From JAWWPY01 sp963822825 (lineage in GTDB: Bacteria > Actinomycetota > Actinomycetes > Streptosporangiales > Streptosporangiaceae), in contig CAWGIW010000012.1 in NCBI GenBank assembly GCA_963822825.1, positions 124,001-188,000 of the forward strand: a DNA stretch of 64,000 nt, written 5' to 3'. Both the position numbers and the translations under genes were made by a program. Positions 37,901 through 45,089 of the stretch are shown here, one piece after another. Under the pieces are notes generated by a model. The model saw only the letters and a program-made list of their open reading frames with translations. It did no database searches and was not told the DNA's origin. The stretch's first letter is position 1; the number at the start of each line of letters is the position of its first letter.

Positions 37901-38252
37901 GGCCCTGCTCGACCGTGGCAAATCCGGTCGCGGCGTCCGACAGCCCCACCCGGTGGGCCAGGGTGGCCAGCAGTACCACAGGATCCGGCCCGGGACCGGC
38001 CTCCAGCCAGGTGATCCCGTCCCGGAACGCCCGTCGCACCTGACGATCCGCACACGCCAGCGCGGCCAGGGTAGTTTTTCCCGCCCCGCCGATCCCGGTG
38101 ACCGCCACCAGTTGTTCGCGGGCGCGCAGCGCGCGCACGACCTCCGTCAGTGGCTCCGGGCGATCCACTAGCCGGCCCGGTCCCCGGGAGGGCGATCCTA
38201 AGAAACCCTCGGCCGCCCGGATCCCGCCCCTTATCCGCATCCAAGCCCCCAT
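34953..38252 (-). CDS. NB-ARC (STAND) ATPase with 13-14 WD40 repeats
   Basis: 1099 aa. An NB-ARC domain starts almost at once: P-loop GIGGAGKTT (53-61), RMLIAVDNVWD (Walker B), CTVLFTTR (sensor-like), LAGDLALGVAVAGGMVG (GxP-like). A helical region with LFRVIEASIAALPEADQLRYGQLAVFAG and YAAHDLEYDVLGDR follows. From about residue 493, 13 WD40 units of 41-42 aa (TLTGHTxxVxSVAVTPDGTRAVSGGxDGTxRVWDLA) run nearly to the end with a degenerate 14th, enough for two seven-bladed propellers. There is no N-terminal effector domain. STAND proteins oligomerise on ligand binding; sensing by the propellers is expected. The role (defence, signalling) is unknown. Confidence 0.85.
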   Translation of the reverse strand: MGAWMRIRGGIRAAEGFLGSPSRGPGRLVDRPEPLTEVVRALRAREQLVAVTGIGGAGKTTLAALACADRQVRRAFRDGITWLEAGPGPDPVVLLATLAHRVGLSDAATGFATVEQGRDQLAPALRGKRMLIAVDNVWDRPVLDAFTGLAPTCTVLFTTRLAQLAATVGATGILVGRLTREQSLELLGRWTDQAPATLPDAARTLCTLAGDLALGVAVAGGMVGRGQSFADAAESIEQVPVRAADDPDAAHDYQTLFRVIEASIAALPEADQLRYGQLAVFAGRGPFPRDAAWALWQSELPDDEVDRLLADLTDRSLLTAEGDGCYAAHDLEYDVLGDRLGAGGLSAAHSRLLDGYRLRYPGGWADSAADPYLASTLAGHLHDAHLNDELRAVLTDAPWIQARLTHGHPYDLIPDYGYAGDPLTRQILRTLRLSAASLAADPTLIRSRLASRLLDHPDPGITAWAAGLSHNGAGPWLAPVTPIGAPGANSLERIFTGHTDGVRAIAVTPDGTRAVTGGEDASVRVWDLATSQEETTLTGHTDWVRAVAVTPDGTRVVSSGDDGTVRIWDLATSQEQATLTGHTRPVWSVAVTPDGTRAVTGSEDALVEVWDLATGQQQATLIGHTRPVWSVAVTPDGTRAVTGSGDGTLRIWDLATSQEQATLTGHTGEVFSVAVTKDGSRAVSSGSDGTLRVWDLATGQEQATLTGHTGWVWSVAVTPDGACAVSGGEDASVRVWDLATGRMQATLTGHTRQVFSVAVTTDGMRAISGGDDGTLRVWDLAARREQATPAGDTGWVFSLAVTPDGTRAVSGGDDGTVRVWDLAAGREQATLTGHTRPVWSVAVTPDGTRAVSGGSDGTVRVWDLAAGREQATLTGHTRPVWSVAVTPDGTRAVSGGSDGTVRVWDLAAGREQATLTGHTRPVWSVAVTPDGTRAVSSSSSELRVWDLAACREQATLTGHTRQVFSVALSPDGDLAVSGSGDATVRVWDLAAGRERAILTGHTRQVFSVALSPDGDLAVSGGDDGSVRVWDLVTGTEVACWIGNYPIIGCAALPGRPLKIGVGQGQGPPSLLELHGTPGWAADGSDHRGAQPRAGARRRP
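35140..36776. repeat. Tandem WD40-coding repeats of about 126 bp
   Basis: Thirteen successive units of about 126 bp encode the WD40 blades. Three units around 35443-35820 are almost identical at the DNA level, including synonymous positions, which indicates recent duplication or gene conversion. The GC-rich repeats create long antisense open frames that are not genes. Confidence 0.85.
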
Positions 38253-38412
38253 CCCTTACTGCACATAATGTCTGGCTTGGTGGGCGAGTGAAATGGCATC
38301 TGATCAGTTGGCGACACGAGCGTCACCCGAAGCGGTCTGAAGCTAACCTGGCCGTGACATGCTCCCGGGGGCGCCTCGGCGTCCGTAGGGTCCGGGTACC
38401 GGCCGCTGCACG

Positions 38413-38985
38413 TCAGCCCTGAGCTGGGGGGACGACGTCGATCATCGTCAGCACGATCGGCTGCGCGCCCTCGTTCGCGTAAGCATGCGGCAGGCCGCCG
38501 GAGAACCTGGCACATTCCCCGGGGGAGACCTCGTGCCGCACCCCGGCCACCGTCAGGGTAAGAACGCCTTCCTCCACCCACGCCATCTCCCGGGTCGCCG
38601 GGGCGTGGGCGTCCCCGCCGAACCGCTCGCCAGGCAGCAACCTGAACCGCCACAGTTCGGCCGCCCACGGCGGGTCGGTGGCCGCGATGATCGTGCCCGT
38701 TCCGCCGGAGGGCCCGTGCCACAGCACCCGTGAATCAGCCGGGCCGGTGATCCGCACGCTCGGCTGGTCGGGCACATCCACGAGGCGGGTGACCGGCACA
38801 CCGAACGCGTCGCTGATCCTCGCCAGAGTGGCGAGGTTAGGGTTCGAGCGGCCCTGTTCCAGCGCGACGAGCACCCCCTTGCTCACCCCGGACCGCGCGG
38901 TCAGCTGGTCTAGCGACCAGCCCCGCTCGGTGCGCAGGAACTGCAGCGTCCGGGCCAGGGCGCCCGAAATATCGGCGGAAGCCAT
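38413..38985 (-). CDS. XRE-family regulator with cupin sensor domain
   Basis: 190 aa. N-terminal helix-turn-helix (LARTLQFLRTERGWSLDQLTARSGVSKGVLVALEQGRSNPNLATLARISDAFGV) and C-terminal cupin (GERFGGDAHAPATREMAWVEEGVLTLTVAGVRHEVSPGECARFSGGLPHAYANEG). Such proteins bind a small metabolite in the cupin and repress a neighbouring gene. It is divergent from the EamA transporter gene at 39071, with an inverted repeat between them, so it most likely controls that exporter. Confidence 0.85.
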   Translation of the reverse strand: MASADISGALARTLQFLRTERGWSLDQLTARSGVSKGVLVALEQGRSNPNLATLARISDAFGVPVTRLVDVPDQPSVRITGPADSRVLWHGPSGGTGTIIAATDPPWAAELWRFRLLPGERFGGDAHAPATREMAWVEEGVLTLTVAGVRHEVSPGECARFSGGLPHAYANEGAQPIVLTMIDVVPPAQG

Positions 38986-39011
38986 CTTTATCCGTTTCTG
39001 CTGGCGACGTT

Positions 39012-39051
39012 CGGTCGGTAGAGTGAACCATAAGGTACTTTATTCCGACCG
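39012..39051. promoter_or_regulatory. Inverted repeat, candidate operator
   Basis: CGGTCGG (39012-39018) and CCGACCG (39045-39051) form a 7-bp inverted repeat around an AT-richer core (ACCATAAGGTACTTTATT) in the 85-bp gap between the divergent XRE-cupin and EamA genes. A plausible binding site for the regulator. The pairing is seen; the function is inferred. Confidence 0.45.
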
Positions 39052-39070
39052 GCATCTGTGGAGCGCATTC

Positions 39071-39922
39071 ATGGTCGTCGTCTTCGGCTTGGTGGCCGCG
39101 GTTCTGTATGGCAGCGCTGACTTCCTCGGGGGTGCGGCGTCCCGGCGGGCCCGGGCGCTTTCCGTGCTGACCGTGTCGGCACCGGCCGGCGCCATCATCA
39201 TTCTCGCTGGCGCGCTGGCCTTCGGTGGTCCGGCGCGGCTGTCTGGGCTCGGCTGGGCGGCCGCCGGGGGTGCCGCGGGGGGCGCCGGGCTCATCGTGTT
39301 CTACATGGGACTGGCCGCCGGCCCGATGAGCGTGGTGGCGCCGGTGTCCGCGTTGGTGTCCACCATCCTGCCGGTGAGCGTGGCGCTGGTATCTGGCGAG
39401 CGGCCCGGGCCCAAGGTCTATCTGGGCGCGCTGGCCTGCCTGGCCGCGATCGTGCTGGTGAGCAGCGAGGGCGGGGCGGGCGGCCGGGCGGCCGGGCGCC
39501 CGGCCGCCGCCCGCGGGATCGGGTGCGGGGTGGCATCGGGGATCGCGTTCGGGCTGTTTTTCCTGTTCCTGCGGAACGCGGGGACGTCGGGCGTGCTCTG
39601 GCCGGTCGCCGCCGCCCGCATCAGCGGGATGGTCATCATGATCGGCGCGGCCGTCTGGATGGGGGCGCCGCCGGCCTGGCGGGGCGCGAACCGGCGCCTG
39701 CTCGTTGCGGCGATCGCGTCAGGGATGCTCGATGCGGGGGCGAACATCTGCTTTGTCCTGGCCACCCGGGTCGGCCTGCTGGGCATGGCGGTCGTGCTCA
39801 CCTCGCTGTACCCGGGGGTCACGGTCCTGCTCGCCCGCGTGCTGCTCGGCGAGCGGATGCGCCTGGTTCAGCGACTGGGCCTGGGCCTGGCCGCGGTCGG
39901 CGTCGTGCTCGTCACCGTCTGA
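39071..39922 (+). CDS. EamA/DMT-family transporter
   Basis: 283 aa, ten hydrophobic helices in two EamA halves: MVVVFGLVAAVLYGSADFLGG, GLIVFYMGLAAGPMSVVAPVSAL and ILPVSVALVSGERP in the first; GSGIAFGLFFLFL-like, LDAGANICFVLATRVGLLGMAVVLTSLYPGVTVLLARVLLGERM in the second. An exporter of a metabolite or drug; the substrate is unknown. ATG 39071 has GGAG 8 bp upstream; GTG 39023 is a less likely longer start because it would lie within the candidate operator. Regulated by the divergent XRE-cupin protein by inference. Confidence 0.82.
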   Translation: MVVVFGLVAAVLYGSADFLGGAASRRARALSVLTVSAPAGAIIILAGALAFGGPARLSGLGWAAAGGAAGGAGLIVFYMGLAAGPMSVVAPVSALVSTILPVSVALVSGERPGPKVYLGALACLAAIVLVSSEGGAGGRAAGRPAAARGIGCGVASGIAFGLFFLFLRNAGTSGVLWPVAAARISGMVIMIGAAVWMGAPPAWRGANRRLLVAAIASGMLDAGANICFVLATRVGLLGMAVVLTSLYPGVTVLLARVLLGERMRLVQRLGLGLAAVGVVLVTV

Positions 39923-40049
39923 ACGGCCCCCGGGCGCGGGGGCCGAGACATCGGGGAATCTGGGCAAGCTCGTGCGGCCGGACGCCTGAGCCGCGTTCAT
40001 CCGGCCGCACGAACCCCGGGGAAGGGGAGAGGGCTGGCGGGCGGGACGC

Positions 40050-40580
40050 TCAGTCGTCGCCGTCGTCCTCTTTGCCCGGAAATATCAGCCTGCATATCTC
40101 GAGGTACAACTGCTCGGGATAAGGGACGTGGTCGACGCTGGTCAGTGCCTGATCCTGGCCCGCCGATTCGAGGATGAACTTACCGTATCCGAGCAGTCGG
40201 CCGAGGGTCGAGCGCTCGAAGCTCATGTCAGTGACCTTCTTGAGCGGCATCATCAGCACCCTGCGGGTGATGACGCCCTTCACCTCCAGCAGTCGCTGCG
40301 AGGTGACCACGAAGTATGAGTCCCACCACTCGTAGGTGTGGAAGGCCAGTCGCAGGATGAGCAGGAGGCACAAGACCAGCAGGACCTCTTGGGCCGTGGT
40401 GTTGTGCGACAGGACGGTCGTGGCGAGCAGCAGCGCGATGAGCAGCCCGCCCAGCGTGAACGCGATCGAGCGGGCCAGGATCGCGGGGTGCTTACGCACG
40501 GTGACGACCCGCTCTTCGTACGGCAGCAGGTACTTACTGATTGCGGCGGGGCCCGTGTGGCCCGGCGAGATTAGCCTCAT
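40050..40580 (-). CDS. Bacterial PH-domain (bPH2) membrane protein
   Basis: 176 aa. Cytoplasmic start, two hydrophobic helices (SIAFTLGGLLIALLLATTVL; VLLVLCLLLILRLAFHTYEWW), then the bPH2 domain: SYFVVTSQRLLEVKGVITRRVLMMPLKKVTDMSFERSTLGRLLGYGKFILESAGQDQAL. YdbT/YdbS-like; proteins of this group sit at the membrane and their activity is unclear. It starts 5 bp after the stop of the 51-aa membrane protein, so they form an operon. Confidence 0.85.
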   Translation of the reverse strand: MRLISPGHTGPAAISKYLLPYEERVVTVRKHPAILARSIAFTLGGLLIALLLATTVLSHNTTAQEVLLVLCLLLILRLAFHTYEWWDSYFVVTSQRLLEVKGVITRRVLMMPLKKVTDMSFERSTLGRLLGYGKFILESAGQDQALTSVDHVPYPEQLYLEICRLIFPGKEDDGDD

Positions 40581-40585
40581 CTCAC

Positions 40586-40741
40586 TCAGAGCGACGTCAG
40601 GAAGGTGGCCAGTGAGTTACCAGCCCTGCTGAGCAGGCCGAAGATACTCCGCATTACGCTCGCGGCTCCCGCAGGATCGGTGAACAGGTAGTACGCGATG
40701 AAGATGACCACCGCCCACCCGAGGATCTTCTTCAATGACAT
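40586..40741 (-). CDS. 51-aa single-pass membrane protein
   Basis: The frame reads MSLKKILGWAVVIFIAYYLF, then TDPAGAASVMRSIFGLLSRAGNSLATFLTSL. A basic start and one membrane helix, followed by an amphipathic C-terminal helix. I recognise the type as a small conserved actinobacterial membrane protein without a known function. It lies directly upstream of the bPH2 gene on the same strand (5-bp gap), so co-expression is likely. Confidence 0.7.
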   Translation of the reverse strand: MSLKKILGWAVVIFIAYYLFTDPAGAASVMRSIFGLLSRAGNSLATFLTSL

Positions 40742-41057
40742 GGTCAACTCCCAGGTCGCACATGCGCCGGTCCGTTACCTCAGTTTAGCCCAGAGTAATT
40801 TCTATACCAATGCCTGCCGTCAGCAGGGAGCCAACGTACCTGCTGCACGGCCGCTGGGCGGTCTCCCCCGCCGGCACGAACGCGAATAGAGCGTAGCGGC
40901 GTGTGGCGGGTTTAAACCCTTCAGCTACGATAAGTACGTAGAACACCGCTTTCGGTGACTAAGCCGTTTTCAAGCCATCACAGCCTGGTGCCGAGGCTGG
41001 GGAATGCCAAGCGGGAGAGCCGCCGATCTGGCACCATTCCTTGCTGGAAGGGGCCTG
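40742..41057. other. Intergenic region between divergent genes
   Basis: About 316 bp without a gene. It is moderately AT-rich at 40780-40815 and 40905-40955 (TTTAAACCC, CTACGATAAGTACGTAGAA with the inverted repeat CTACG-ATAAGTA-CGTAG), probably holding the promoters of the 51-aa/bPH2 operon and the tadA operon. Confidence 0.4.
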
Positions 41058-41554
41058 GTGAGTGATGACGGAGGTAACCGACAGCGACTTGCCGTGATCG
41101 TCTACCGCGAGGACGAGACGTGGGATACCGAGGTGCTGCCAACGGCGCTGACCGAGGACCTGAGCGGGCTGGTTCACGCCCTCCGTCAGCAGCCCAGCAT
41201 CGGTGGGACGATCGGGCTGGTCACTGTCGGCGACGACTTCTTCGTCGCGCTCAGGGTGGTCGGCGGTCAGGTATCGGTATTCCTGTCCGATCTGACGGCC
41301 GCCGTGGACTGGCCGCTGGCCCGCCAGGTCCTTGACTACCTGGACATACCGATCCCGGGTGACGAGGACCTCGATCAGGTGCTCCCGGCCGGGGACATGT
41401 CCATCTTCGCCGATCTGGGCATAGACGAGATGGATCTCGGCGCGCTCGCTGGCGATCTGGACAGTTTCCCGACGAGGCCATCGCCAAGATCGCGACCAGG
41501 CTCGGGTTCGGGCACGCGCTGGACCGGGCCCTCGACGTCGTGTTCGGGCCGTGA
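41058..41554 (+). CDS. tRNA adenosine deaminase-associated protein (one frameshift)
   Basis: About 165 aa when bridged. LAVIVYREDETWDTEVLPTALTEDLSGLVHALRQQPSIGGTIGLVTVGDDFFVALRV...VSVFLSDLTAAVDWPLARQVLDYLDI is the conserved actinobacterial protein encoded next to tadA. At about 41466-41472 a C appears to be missing (TTTCCCGACG): the next frame reads PDEAIAKIATRLGFGHALDRALDVVFGP and stops at 41552-41554, a sensible end 36 bp before tadA. GTG 41058 is chosen for GGAAGGGG just upstream. Function unknown; possibly a tadA partner. Confidence 0.75.
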
Positions 41555-41590
41555 GGCGCCGGCGGCCGGTGGCGTGACCCCGGTTATCAG

Positions 41591-42058
41591 GTGGAGTTCG
41601 AGCCCGCGATGCGGGCCGCGCTCACGCAAGCGGTCGACGCGGGGGGCCCGCGCCCCGACGTGCCCGTCGGAGCGGTCGTGCTCGACCCGGCCGGAACGAT
41701 CATCGGCCGTGCCCACAACCGGCGCGAGGCGGACGCGCGATCCGACCGCGCACGCCGAGATCGTGGCGATCCGCCAGGCGGCGCGGGACGATCGGCGGCT
41801 GGCGCCTGGCGGGCTGCACCCTCGTGGTCACGCTGGAGCCGTGCACCATGTGCGCGGGCGCGATCGCTCGCCGCCCGGATGGCGCGACTGGTGTATGGCG
41901 CGCCCGACCCGGGGGCAGGCGCCGCCGGTTCGCTCTGGGACGTGCTGCGTGACCGCAGGCTCGGCCACCGGGTCGAGGTGATCGGCGGCGTCCTGGCCGG
42001 TGAATGCGGAGATCTGCTCCGCGAGTTCTTCGCTCAGCGCAGGCGTGACCGCGAGTGA
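41591..42058 (+). CDS. tadA: tRNA-specific adenosine deaminase TadA (frameshifted)
   Basis: About 155 aa when bridged. It makes inosine-34 in tRNA-Arg(ACG). FEPAMRAALTQAV and DVPVGAVVLDPAGTIIGRAHNRRE are in the first frame, PTAHAEIVAIRQAAR (catalytic HAE) in a second, TLVVTLEPCTMCAGAI (PCxxC zinc motif) in a third, and MARLVYGAPDPGAGAAGSLWDVLRD...GVLAGECGDLLREFF in the first again. Indels lie near 41745, 41790 and 41865. Because tadA is normally essential, three frameshifts in 120 bp are much more likely errors than decay. Confidence 0.8.
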   Translation: MEFEPAMRAALTQAVDAGGPRPDVPVGAVVLDPAGTIIGRAHNRREADARSDRARRDRGDPPGGAGRSAAGAWRAAPSWSRWSRAPCARARSLAARMARLVYGAPDPGAGAAGSLWDVLRDRRLGHRVEVIGGVLAGECGDLLREFFAQRRRDRE

Positions 42059-42132
42059 CCCCGGTCCGCTCGTAGGCCGCGACCGTTGTCGCCGGACGGC
42101 CGAGGGGGCGCGGGTCGGGTAGGCTCAGCCGC

Positions 42133-42222
42133 GGTGGAGTCGCCTAGTGGCCGAGGGCGCACGCCTCGAAAGCGTGTGAGGGGGCAACCCTTCCGTGGGT
42201 TCAAATCCCACCTCCACCGCCA
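42133..42222 (+). tRNA. tRNA-Ser(CGA)
   Basis: Complete class II cloverleaf. Acceptor GGTGGAG/CTCCACC, D arm GCCT...GGGC, anticodon stem CACGC/GCGTG with loop CTCGAAA (anticodon CGA, codon UCG), long variable arm, T arm GTGGG-TTCAAAT-CCCAC, discriminator G and encoded CCA (42220-42222). Confidence 0.95.
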
Positions 42223-42340
42223 GTTTCTCCAGGCGCACGATCCGTGGTTAGCGCGGGGCTGCTACCACCGGCATAGGGGCCCCGTGATCTGCGCTGCGCA
42301 CACAGGCATAGGGGAGTGCAGTGCCGCATAGGGGAGTGGA

Positions 42341-43615
42341 GTGCTAGAGCCGCAGAGCACGGCGGTGTTCCTCCTTCTCATCGTGGCTTTCTGCGTGCTG
42401 CTGTACTGGCTGGCCACGGCCAGGCAGACCGTCTTCCGCATCCTCGCCGCGTGCCTCGCCTTCATCCCGGCGATGCTCTTCGGGGTGGCCGCCGTCAACA
42501 AGTACTACGGGTACTACCAAACCTGGGGCGCGGTAGCAGCCGATCTGGGCGGCCAGGGCGGCAACCAGGCGCCCACCCTGCCGACCGTTGACACCGCCTC
42601 CGGCCATGACCTGAGCGCGATCCTGGGCCGTTCCGTCAATGTCGCGGTCGCGGCCCAGCAGGGTCAGACGTTCCGCCTCGCCGTGCCGGGCGCGACCAGC
42701 CACCTCAGCCGGTCCGTGTACGTGTACCTGCCGCCGCAGTACTTCCGCCAGGATTACCGCGGCTACCGGTTCCCGGTCATGGAGCTGATCAATGGTTTCC
42801 CCGGCGGTCCGCAGGACTGGATCAACGTGGTGGGCATCACCGCTACCTACAGCACGCTGCTGGGCGACGGCGTGGTCAAGCCGGCCGCGCTGGTGATGCC
42901 CGATCCCGAAGGCGGGCGCCGCGTCTCGCTCCAGTGCCTGAACGTCGTGCGGGGACCGCAGGATGCGACGTTCCTGGCCTCGGATCTCCCCAGGTACCTG
43001 TCCCGCGTCCTACGGCTGCAACCCCCGGGCTTGGCCTGGGGCATCGCTGGGTACTCCGAAGGCGGCTACTGTGCCGCCAACCTGGCCCTGAATTACCGGC
43101 TGGGCTACGGGTACGCCGGCGTGCTCAGCGGATACTTCGTGCCGTCCAGGGACCAGCTGGGCAACCCGCCGCGGCTCGTTTCCCCGTTCGGCAAGAGCTC
43201 CGTCTTGCGCGAGCAAAACACGCCCTTCCACCGCCTGCCCGCGCTGCCGGTCAGTGCCCGGATCCCCCAGTTCTGGCTCGGAGTGGGGGGCAATGACAAA
43301 CCCGGCGTCGCGGCGGCGCGCCAGTTCCAGCAGTTGCTGCTCGCGCGCCAGCCCAATGTGCAACTGCATATAGAGCCGGGCGGCGGGCACACCATGACCA
43401 CCTGGCGGGCCCTGATGCCGCCCCTGCTCGAATGGATGACGTCCGCGCTCAACGCGGCGGTACGGCATCCCGTGCCGACGGGGGGGAACTCTCCGGCCGG
43501 GGCGATGAGTCGAGATCGAGCACCCGGGCGTGCAGCACTGAGCGCTGGTGAAGCGCTGCACCCAGGGCGCGGTGCAGGCCATCCTCCAGGTACAGCTCTC
43601 CGCGCCACCGGATGA
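42341..43615 (+). CDS. Membrane-anchored alpha/beta-hydrolase esterase
   Basis: 424 aa. Two hydrophobic helices at the N-terminus (TAVFLLLIVAFCVLLYWLAT; ILAACLAFIPAMLFGVAAV), then a putative-esterase (Esterase D/mycolyltransferase-like) domain: SRSVYVYLPPQYF, ELINGFPGGPQDWI, GIAGYSEGGYCAANLAL with nucleophile Ser in GxSxG, GVGGNDKPGV with the likely Asp, and EPGGGHTMTTWR with the His. Substrate unknown; the active site should face outward. The C-terminal 50 residues overlap the convergent gene at 43449 and are low-complexity. Start GTG 42341 with GGGGAGTGGA before it. Confidence 0.78.
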   Translation: MLEPQSTAVFLLLIVAFCVLLYWLATARQTVFRILAACLAFIPAMLFGVAAVNKYYGYYQTWGAVAADLGGQGGNQAPTLPTVDTASGHDLSAILGRSVNVAVAAQQGQTFRLAVPGATSHLSRSVYVYLPPQYFRQDYRGYRFPVMELINGFPGGPQDWINVVGITATYSTLLGDGVVKPAALVMPDPEGGRRVSLQCLNVVRGPQDATFLASDLPRYLSRVLRLQPPGLAWGIAGYSEGGYCAANLALNYRLGYGYAGVLSGYFVPSRDQLGNPPRLVSPFGKSSVLREQNTPFHRLPALPVSARIPQFWLGVGGNDKPGVAAARQFQQLLLARQPNVQLHIEPGGGHTMTTWRALMPPLLEWMTSALNAAVRHPVPTGGNSPAGAMSRDRAPGRAALSAGEALHPGRGAGHPPGTALRATG

Positions 43616-43799
43616 CGTGCGGGAAAAGATCGCCGTAGAACGTGGAATCCTTGGCCAGCAGAAGATGCAGATCGAGCACGGCCTTGGTCGTGATCAGCTG
43701 ATCCAGCCGGACCGGGCGCGGCGGGACCTGGGCCCACTCGCGGGTGCTTCTGGCGTGATCGGGATAGGGGCGGCCCTCCCCTATCTCCTTAAAGATCAC
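43449..43799 (-). CDS. Conserved actinobacterial hypothetical protein
   Basis: 116 aa. MIFKEIGEGRPYPDH...WAQVPPRPVRLDQLITTKAVLDLHLLLAKDSTFYGDLFPHVIRWRGELYLEDGLHRALGAALHQRSVLHARVLDLD. I recognise this as a short conserved actinobacterial protein with a ParB/sulfiredoxin-like look (DGLHRA), but its function is unknown to me. The conserved part ends near LDLD; the Ser/Pro tail overlaps the 3' end of the esterase gene on the other strand by 167 bp. Confidence 0.65.
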   Translation of the reverse strand: MIFKEIGEGRPYPDHARSTREWAQVPPRPVRLDQLITTKAVLDLHLLLAKDSTFYGDLFPHVIRWRGELYLEDGLHRALGAALHQRSVLHARVLDLDSSPRPESSPPSARDAVPPR

Positions 43800-43851
43800 G
43801 CCACGAGTCTAGGTGAGGACAGCGAGTGCTACCGGCGCACTGCGCCGAGCG

Positions 43852-44313
43852 TCAAGCCCGGCGCCCGTGGTACATCGACCAGCCCAGCCCGGCCAGCGCG
43901 AACAGCGCGCCCGCCCCTTCGGCGATGGCGGACAGCAACTTGCCGGGAGGCCCCCACGACGGCTCGTACATGTTGGGCAGGAAGGCCAGGGACCCCACGT
44001 CAACGTAGGTGTACAGCACAGCGGCCCCCACCGCGCTGGCGGCGACCAGGAACGCGACCACCCAGACCGCCCGGTGGGGCCAGACGAGGACGGCGAGCGC
44101 CACTATGACGGCCACCACCGCCTCGATCCGGAACAACTGGCCCTGGTTCAGCGTCTTCCCAGCGACATCGTAGAACGGCGCGTCCCTCCAGTGGACCACG
44201 GCGTTAACGATCAGCGCTGCGGCCGCACATCCCCGGAGCAGGTAGCCGGTGAGCACTCCCGACCTCGTCGCGCGGACGGCGGGAGCCGGGCGGGGCGGTG
44301 CGTTGGGGCTCAT
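43852..44313 (-). CDS. Small four-helix membrane protein
   Basis: 153 aa, four predicted membrane helices (LLRGCAAAALIVNAVVHW; IEAVVAVIVALAVLVWP; VWVVAFLVAASAVGAAVLYTYV; LLSAIAEGAGALFALAGLGW) and a Pro/Ala-rich cytoplasmic start. HWRDAPFYDVAG and YEPSWGPPGK look like conserved loops. No family named. About 40 bp upstream ends the lipoprotein gene on the same strand. Confidence 0.65.
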   Translation of the reverse strand: MSPNAPPRPAPAVRATRSGVLTGYLLRGCAAAALIVNAVVHWRDAPFYDVAGKTLNQGQLFRIEAVVAVIVALAVLVWPHRAVWVVAFLVAASAVGAAVLYTYVDVGSLAFLPNMYEPSWGPPGKLLSAIAEGAGALFALAGLGWSMYHGRRA

Positions 44314-44352
44314 CTTCTTTCTCCTTTCTGGCTGGGGGGCTGGTCGTCACAA

Positions 44353-45057
44353 TCAGCTCACGGCGTACGTGTTGACCGCTTCCTCGAGCAGCACCGCGTA
44401 GGTCGCCCAGTCCGCCGCCGGTGTGGCGGCGATCAGGACGCTGGAACCGCGGGCCCCCTGGACGAAGCAGGCGATCTCCTGGTAGCGGTGGGCATCCACC
44501 TTGGTCGTGTAGGCGTCGAGGACGCATGAACCTGGGCCGCCGCGGAACGTCAGGCTCATGGCCTGGCCAGTCCTCTGGGCGGTGCTCGCGTCGTCGTCCA
44601 GCAGGTGCTGGACCCGGAAGTCGGGCCAGTCCCGGAGCGTCTCGTGGCCTTGCTTGGGGGTCACGTTCAGATAGACCGCGACGGTGCCGGACTTCGTGGT
44701 CAGCCCCGCGGAGACGGTTCCCCGGTCGCCCCGCAGCGGGTCCAGGGACGGTGGATACGAGAGTACGGCCTGGCCGTCCGGCAGCGAGATACGGTGCCAG
44801 CCGTCCGGGGCCGGCCGGGCGTGGAACCAGGCGAACTGCGCCGGGATGCGGTGCCGGGCTGAGAGTTGCCCGGCACCGCTGGTCCGCCCGGCCCTGGCCT
44901 GGCCGGCACCGCTGGTCCGCCCGTTACTGGCGTGGCCTGCGCCGCTCGTCTGGCCGGCCCTGGCCTGGCCGCCGCACGCCGAGAGGACGAGGGCGGTGGC
45001 CATCCCCGCGGCCGTCGCGGCCATGGCTATCGCGGCCCGGCTTCGGTGGAGACGCAT
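44353..45057 (-). CDS. Lipoprotein of unknown function
   Basis: 234 aa. Lipoprotein signal MATALVLSACGGQ (lipobox LSAC), then three approximate repeats of SGAGQARAGRT, then a mixed alpha/beta domain (WHRISLPDGQAVLSYPPSLDPLRGDRGTVSAGL...YLNVTPKQGHETLRDWPDFRVQHL...FRGGPGSCVLDAYTTKVDAHRYQEIACFVQGARGSSVLIAATP). One Cys pair (SCVLD, IACFV) may form a disulfide. No known family recognised. Confidence 0.65.
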   Translation of the reverse strand: MRLHRSRAAIAMAATAAGMATALVLSACGGQARAGQTSGAGHASNGRTSGAGQARAGRTSGAGQLSARHRIPAQFAWFHARPAPDGWHRISLPDGQAVLSYPPSLDPLRGDRGTVSAGLTTKSGTVAVYLNVTPKQGHETLRDWPDFRVQHLLDDDASTAQRTGQAMSLTFRGGPGSCVLDAYTTKVDAHRYQEIACFVQGARGSSVLIAATPAADWATYAVLLEEAVNTYAVS

Positions 45058-45089
45058 TGGCCCTCGTCCCGTCCGCTCCCGGCCGCGCC

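Noticed and set aside
42341..43615. Calling the esterase a mycolyltransferase
   Set aside because: It has an esterase fold and GxSxG, but two N-terminal membrane helices and no evidence for mycolic acid metabolism nearby.
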